Origin: Nitrososphaerota archaeon
Lineage (GTDB): Archaea; Thermoproteota; Nitrososphaeria; Nitrososphaerales; Gagatemarchaeaceae
NCBI GenBank assembly: GCA_005877225.1
Contig: VBPK01000061.1
Location: forward strand, 1 to 8,904
Length of the DNA: 8,904 nt
Direction of reading: 5' to 3'
This document shows, in pieces, positions 6,333-8,904 of this stretch. The translations under genes were made by a program, and so were the position numbers. Every line of letters begins with the position of its first letter. Within the stretch, counting starts at the first letter, position 1. The notes under the pieces were generated by a model that did not search any database, had not been told where the DNA came from, and saw nothing but the letters and a program-made list of their open reading frames with translations.

Positions 6333-6686
6333 TCACTTCAATGTTCGCGAGGTCGAGAGCATTTCGATCATCTTCTCGGCTCTCTTCTCTCTCGTCTCAT
6401 CCTTCTTCGCGCTCTCAACCCATTCGATGTACGCCTTCTTGTGCGAGTACGATAGACTCTCGAAGAACGCGTTGGCATTCCTGTCCCGCCGCAAGGCCCG
6501 AAGTACATCTTCAGGGATCACGACCTCCCTATGTGCCTCGTCAAGCTCCATCGACACTCTCACCCTGTCTCCCGCCGACTTGCCAATCTTGTCTTGGATC
6601 TCCTTCTTGACGACCATGAAGTGGCCGCCGATTCCATTTGGCAGCAATGTGCTTCCGAATCGCACTCCGTCAATCGTACCCTTCAC
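6333..6686 (-). CDS. DUF1905/OmdA (YdeI-like) family protein, remaining open part after an internal stop
   Basis: This is the C-terminal 117 codons of a DUF1905 plus bacteriocin-protection YdeI/OmdA-type protein. The DUF1905 portion has VKGTIDGVRFGSTLLPNG and HFMVVKKEIQDKIGKSAGDRVRVSMELDE. The OmdA tail runs from EVVIPEDVLRALRRD through AFFESLSYSHKKAYIEWVESAK to KRAEKMIEML, a very typical ending. The molecular function of the family is not established. The first usable start is GTG at 6686, but it falls in the middle of DUF1905: the same frame upstream encodes TYLTVPLDSKIFGTG, a family-like sequence, and then meets TGA at 6744-6746. A product from this GTG would lack the first strands of its domain. 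It is antisense to the false N-terminal extension of the plus-strand frame ending at 7578. Confidence 0.8.
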   Translation of the reverse strand: MKGTIDGVRFGSTLLPNGIGGHFMVVKKEIQDKIGKSAGDRVRVSMELDEAHREVVIPEDVLRALRRDRNANAFFESLSYSHKKAYIEWVESAKKDETREKRAEKMIEMLSTSRTLK

Positions 6687-6800
6687 CTGTAGTCTGGAGC
6701 CTGTGCCGAATATCTTCGAATCGAGTGGGACCGTAAGGTACGTTCAAGTGCCTACGCCCTCGGGTCTTTCGAGGACGACCTTGAATCTGCGTCGGACCAT
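6687..6800 (-). pseudogene. Disrupted 5' end of the DUF1905/OmdA gene
   Basis: In the same frame as the downstream part, an ATG at 6800 begins MVRRRFKVVLERPEGVGT, then TGA (6744-6746), then TYLTVPLDSKIFGTG and on into the open part without any frameshift. As I recall the family, the segment reads GTWTYL, so the stop stands at a tryptophan codon and a single TGG to TGA change explains it. The full gene would be 155 residues, the normal length. An AT-rich promoter element lies 25-30 nt before the ATG and there is no Shine-Dalgarno site, as for a leaderless start. This could be a recent nonsense mutation, a sequencing error or read-through. Confidence 0.75.
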
Positions 6801-6822
6801 GCTCGCTGCCGCGTCGGCTCTT

Positions 6823-6834
6823 GAAAATAAAAGG
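6823..6834. promoter_or_regulatory. AT-rich box that may serve as TATA element for both divergent genes
   Basis: GAAAATAAAAGG lies in the 52-bp gap between the starts at 6800 (minus) and 6853 (plus). Its centre is about 24 nt from the plus-strand ATG and about 29 nt from the minus-strand ATG, the distance expected for leaderless archaeal transcripts. It is the only AT-rich stretch in the gap. On the minus strand it reads TTTTATTTTC. Confidence 0.55.
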
Positions 6835-6852
6835 GTTAACGAAGGTGTCTCG

Positions 6853-7578
6853 ATGAATAAGCTTATTCGTTCGTTGAGGAGGAGGCGAGGCAAGCGGATG
6901 CGCAGGCCAAGGAAGTATAAGAAGAGACGGATACCGTGGTTCATCATTCTGCTAGGAATCTTTGTGGCCGTCATAGTTGGGGGTGTCGCCTTCTACGAGA
7001 GCCAACAAGCAAATACCAATTTTCCCTACCCTTGCCTTGGAAGCGAACCCACCACAATTCACATACATCCTTACCTCAGGATCGAGATAAACGGTCAGAA
7101 CATCACTGTCCCCGCCGCGATAGGGATCTACAAACCGGTTTTTTCCAACGGCTTTGCGGGCGGGGGAGCGAACAGCTGCTTCGAGCCACTGCACACACAT
7201 GATTCCTCTGGAATAATCCATGTCGAGTGGTCGTCGAACAAGAACTTTACATTGAGCGATTTCTTCAAAATATGGAACGCCACCGACCACCTAAGTCACA
7301 GCGTCACGATCAACGGGGTATCTCACCCAATCGTCTTCAACGCGACCGACATTCTTGGATTCCGGGCCGATAGCACTCACAGGATAGTGCTCCTAGTCGA
7401 TGGTCAGTCGTCGAGTGAGTATCAATCGCTAGTGCTGAACATGCTGGACTACTGCAGCGCTGCCCCGACGTATCCACAGTGCTCCCCAACCGCGGTCGGA
7501 GACCCAGTCTACGGGGGAATCGCCTATCCGTACGGAACGGGACACACGATTCTGATCGAGTACATCAGCAATGGCTGA
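6853..7578 (+). CDS. Membrane-anchored extracytoplasmic His-rich protein (HxH...LHTHD family)
   Basis: The 241-aa protein has a very basic N-terminal tail (residues 1-26, mostly R/K), one TM helix (about 27-48) and an outside domain. That domain has HIHPYLRIEINGQ (H70, H72), a VPAAIGI stretch, CFEPLHTHDSSGIIHVEW (C109, H114, H116, D117), FTLSDFF followed by IW, and further histidines at 146, 149 and 158. I know this HxH plus LHTHDxSGIIH pattern from uncharacterised membrane proteins of Thaumarchaeota and some bacteria. Function is unknown; clustered His and Cys suggest metal, perhaps copper, binding (inference). The frame is open back to 6427, but that part is antisense to the DUF1905 gene. 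ATG 6853 is preferred because a TATA-like box lies 24 nt upstream and GAAGGTG at 6841-6847 could also act as ribosome site; ATG 6898 is an alternative that keeps the TM helix. The gene is convergent with the unknown operon at 7688-8904. Confidence 0.8.
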   Translation: MNKLIRSLRRRRGKRMRRPRKYKKRRIPWFIILLGIFVAVIVGGVAFYESQQANTNFPYPCLGSEPTTIHIHPYLRIEINGQNITVPAAIGIYKPVFSNGFAGGGANSCFEPLHTHDSSGIIHVEWSSNKNFTLSDFFKIWNATDHLSHSVTINGVSHPIVFNATDILGFRADSTHRIVLLVDGQSSSEYQSLVLNMLDYCSAAPTYPQCSPTAVGDPVYGGIAYPYGTGHTILIEYISNG

Positions 7579-7646
7579 CGAGCGGGCTTGGGTTCGCCGG
7601 ACTTCTCTAGAACTCTGATGTGGGGGGAAGCCAATCTAGGATTGCC

Positions 7647-7651
7647 AAAAA
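7647..7651 (-). terminator. Possible T-run terminator of the minus-strand unknown operon
   Basis: Read on the minus strand, TTTTT occurs 36 nt after the TAG stop at 7688, inside the 109-bp convergent gap. Archaeal transcription often ends at such runs. There is no matching T-run on the plus strand for the gene ending at 7578. Confidence 0.35.
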
Positions 7652-7687
7652 CCGAGCGTTCCAGTCTGTGCATCTAGGCCTCCGCAA

Positions 7688-8248
7688 CTAGAATTGGGTG
7701 CGCCGCGCGCCGCGAAGCTTCAGCGCCACAGTCTTCCTGATCTTGTCGAAGGCGTTCACTACCTCCTCCTTTGCGAGGTAAGGGTCCGACTCCGGGGAGC
7801 GTATCTGGTCGGGCGAGATTTCAACCTCGTCAATCTGCAGAGGAACCGACATACCGAGGAGGCTCGCCAACTTCTGGACCGCCTTCGGGTAGCTTGCGTT
7901 CGCTCGGTACCTGAAGAGATTACCCTCCCCCTTTCGGACCGGGTCGGGGTCCAGCGGCACCACAAGTTCACCCGAGGAGAAGCCCTTCACTAGTTTGTCT
8001 CTCGCCTCGTTCACAATCCGCTGCACCTTCTCCTTATCTTCTCGAAGCGCCGCCCGTCTCTGGCTCAGCTCCTCTGAATCCTTCCATTCGATTCCGATCA
8101 GGGAGTAGAACTTCTTCTCCCTCCCAGCCCGCTTCGGTTGCTGCTTGAACTCGCCTTCGACAAATTCGAGTTCGCTGTCTATCTGGTCGAGCATCTTCTC
8201 TTGCTCGATTAGCTCTGAGGCTATCACTTCGAGCTCCGCCAGGTTCAT
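7688..8248 (-). CDS. Unrecognised protein with N-terminal coiled coil, second gene of an unknown operon
   Basis: I do not recognise this 186-aa protein. Residues 1-40 are a likely coiled coil (MNLAELEVIASELIEQEK and on, with regular L/I spacing), followed by a basic linker. A second charged helical stretch (about 62-92) comes before a more globular part containing FSSGELVVPLDPDP, NLFRYRANASYPKAVQKLASLL and VPLQIDEVEISPDQI. The C-terminal helix is basic. There is no signal peptide or TM segment, so it is probably cytosolic. The frame is open much further upstream, to 8737, but there it overlaps the preceding gene in a different frame and encodes Arg/Gly-rich sequence, so ATG 8248 is chosen. 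It lies 8 bp after the TAG of the upstream gene, with GAGG just before it. Tight spacing implies joint expression and perhaps a complex. Confidence 0.7.
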   Translation of the reverse strand: MNLAELEVIASELIEQEKMLDQIDSELEFVEGEFKQQPKRAGREKKFYSLIGIEWKDSEELSQRRAALREDKEKVQRIVNEARDKLVKGFSSGELVVPLDPDPVRKGEGNLFRYRANASYPKAVQKLASLLGMSVPLQIDEVEISPDQIRSPESDPYLAKEEVVNAFDKIRKTVALKLRGARRTQF

Positions 8249-8256
8249 GTCCTCAT

Positions 8257-8904
8257 CTATGCCAGATGGCCAGTCACGTCGAGGACGGCTTGCTTGAAGT
8301 CGGTCTTGGAGAGGCCCTTCTTCTCGTACTCTCCCTTGTACGAGTCCCACGCGTCCTCCGCGTCCGCAACGTAAGGCAGCAGGCGCTCCCCAACCGCCTT
8401 TACGTTCAGAAGTACTGTCAGAGCGGCTGCCTCGCCGTCTACGGCTGGCGCCTTGATGATTATTATCTTCCTGTCCTCTATCTTGAACCTGTCCTGGACA
8501 ATCTTCCTCACGGTCGCCCTCTCTTCCGCCGTTAGGAGTCCCTTGGACTTCACTATCACGCACGCGGAATCCTTGGGGTTCCCGTTGGACGCATCGTGGT
8601 CCTCTCCCAGGTCGAAGAGGATGCCTTCGTTGCCGTCTCTCATCGCGTCGAGCACCGACTTCAACTCGGAACCTCCCTGGGGGACGAGTGGAATCAACCA
8701 CGGAATGACGAACTTTGGCTTCTGGGCCGCGAGCCATGTTCTATAGTTGGACATATCCCACTCTGTCTCGCGGATGAACGAGTTCATGAAGCCCGCGATG
8801 GCATGAGCTGAGATCAGGTTCATGTTCCTGTACTCCTTCCAGCCGACCTGAATTTGTTTCGGCAGGTCGTCGACTATTGAGACACGTTTCGCCAGCCTGG
8901 CCTT
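8257..8904 (-). CDS. Unrecognised soluble protein, 5' end beyond the right edge
   Basis: The frame has no stop up to the window edge, and the 27 codons before the first obvious Met (8823) read as protein (KARLAKRVSIVDDLPKQIQ and on), so the gene is partial and that Met is probably internal. The visible 215 residues have no TM helix or known motif that I can name. Notable parts are FVIPWLIPLVPQGGSELKSV, an acidic segment ILFDLGEDHDASN, CVIVKSKGLLTAEERATV, a run of isoleucines in DRKIIIIKAPAV (a buried beta strand), and a helical end. The alternation of strands and helices suggests an alpha/beta fold. It precedes the coiled-coil gene by 8 bp in the same operon. Codon use resembles the rest of the window, so transfer is not indicated. 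Confidence 0.72.
   Translation of the reverse strand, partial: KARLAKRVSIVDDLPKQIQVGWKEYRNMNLISAHAIAGFMNSFIRETEWDMSNYRTWLAAQKPKFVIPWLIPLVPQGGSELKSVLDAMRDGNEGILFDLGEDHDASNGNPKDSACVIVKSKGLLTAEERATVRKIVQDRFKIEDRKIIIIKAPAVDGEAAALTVLLNVKAVGERLLPYVADAEDAWDSYKGEYEKKGLSKTDFKQAVLDVTGHLA

Noticed and set aside
6744..6746. UGA reassigned to Trp, or selenocysteine
   Set aside because: TGA is the commonest stop here and ends the APC, USP and MFS genes among others. The family has Trp, not Cys, at this site, so selenocysteine makes no sense.
6427..6852. Long N-terminal extension of the His-rich protein
   Set aside because: This part is antisense to the recognisable DUF1905/OmdA gene, is Ser/Arg-rich without structure, and comes before a good promoter and ATG at 6853.
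8249..8737. Extension of the coiled-coil gene upstream to 8737
   Set aside because: It overlaps the preceding gene in another frame and encodes Arg/Gly-rich sequence typical of a shadow frame.
1..8904. CRISPR arrays, insertion sequences, rRNA, integration sites
   Set aside because: No spaced direct repeats, transposase-like frames or rRNA-like stretches were seen. The tRNA 3' end (6107-6131) has no second copy in the window, so there is no sign of an integrated element at the tRNA.

Overview
The window looks archaeal. The strongest evidence is a tRNA gene whose folded exons become canonical only after removal of three short introns, two of them flanked by clear bulge-helix-bulge (BHB) splice structures. 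Supporting signs are TATA-like boxes about 25-30 nt upstream of start codons that lack Shine-Dalgarno sites, frequent AGA/AGG arginine codons, T-run terminators, and a His-rich membrane-anchored protein of a type I associate with Thaumarchaeota. I would place it in the Thermoproteota/TACK group, but no marker gene settles the lineage.

Left part (1-4600): a YyaL/DUF255 thioredoxin-plus-glycosidase-like protein enters from the left edge. A small unrecognised 100-aa gene follows and runs 44 bp tail-to-tail into a two-gene minus-strand operon. That operon encodes an APC-family amino acid permease and, overlapping it by 8 bp, a tandem universal-stress-protein (USP) domain protein that probably regulates or accompanies the transporter.

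Middle (4600-6850): a divergent MFS transporter has TM1 that seems to begin upstream of its first usable ATG, behind an in-frame TAG. Next come a structured intergenic stretch and a tRNA-Leu(UAG) with its own TATA box and T-run terminator. The 140-nt tRNA gene reduces to an 84-nt type II tRNA after loss of a 16-nt D-loop intron, a 19-nt anticodon-stem intron (position 30/31) and a 21-nt variable-arm intron. Beyond it lies a DUF1905/OmdA-type gene on the minus strand, interrupted by one TGA where relatives usually carry tryptophan.

Right part (6800-8904): the DUF1905 gene and a membrane-anchored His-rich protein are divergent and appear to share one AT-rich core promoter in a 52-bp gap. The window closes with an unrecognised two-gene minus-strand operon whose first gene runs off the right edge. 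The transport genes (APC, USP, MFS) form a loose functional group; the other genes show no shared pathway. No mobile elements, CRISPR arrays or rRNA genes were seen.
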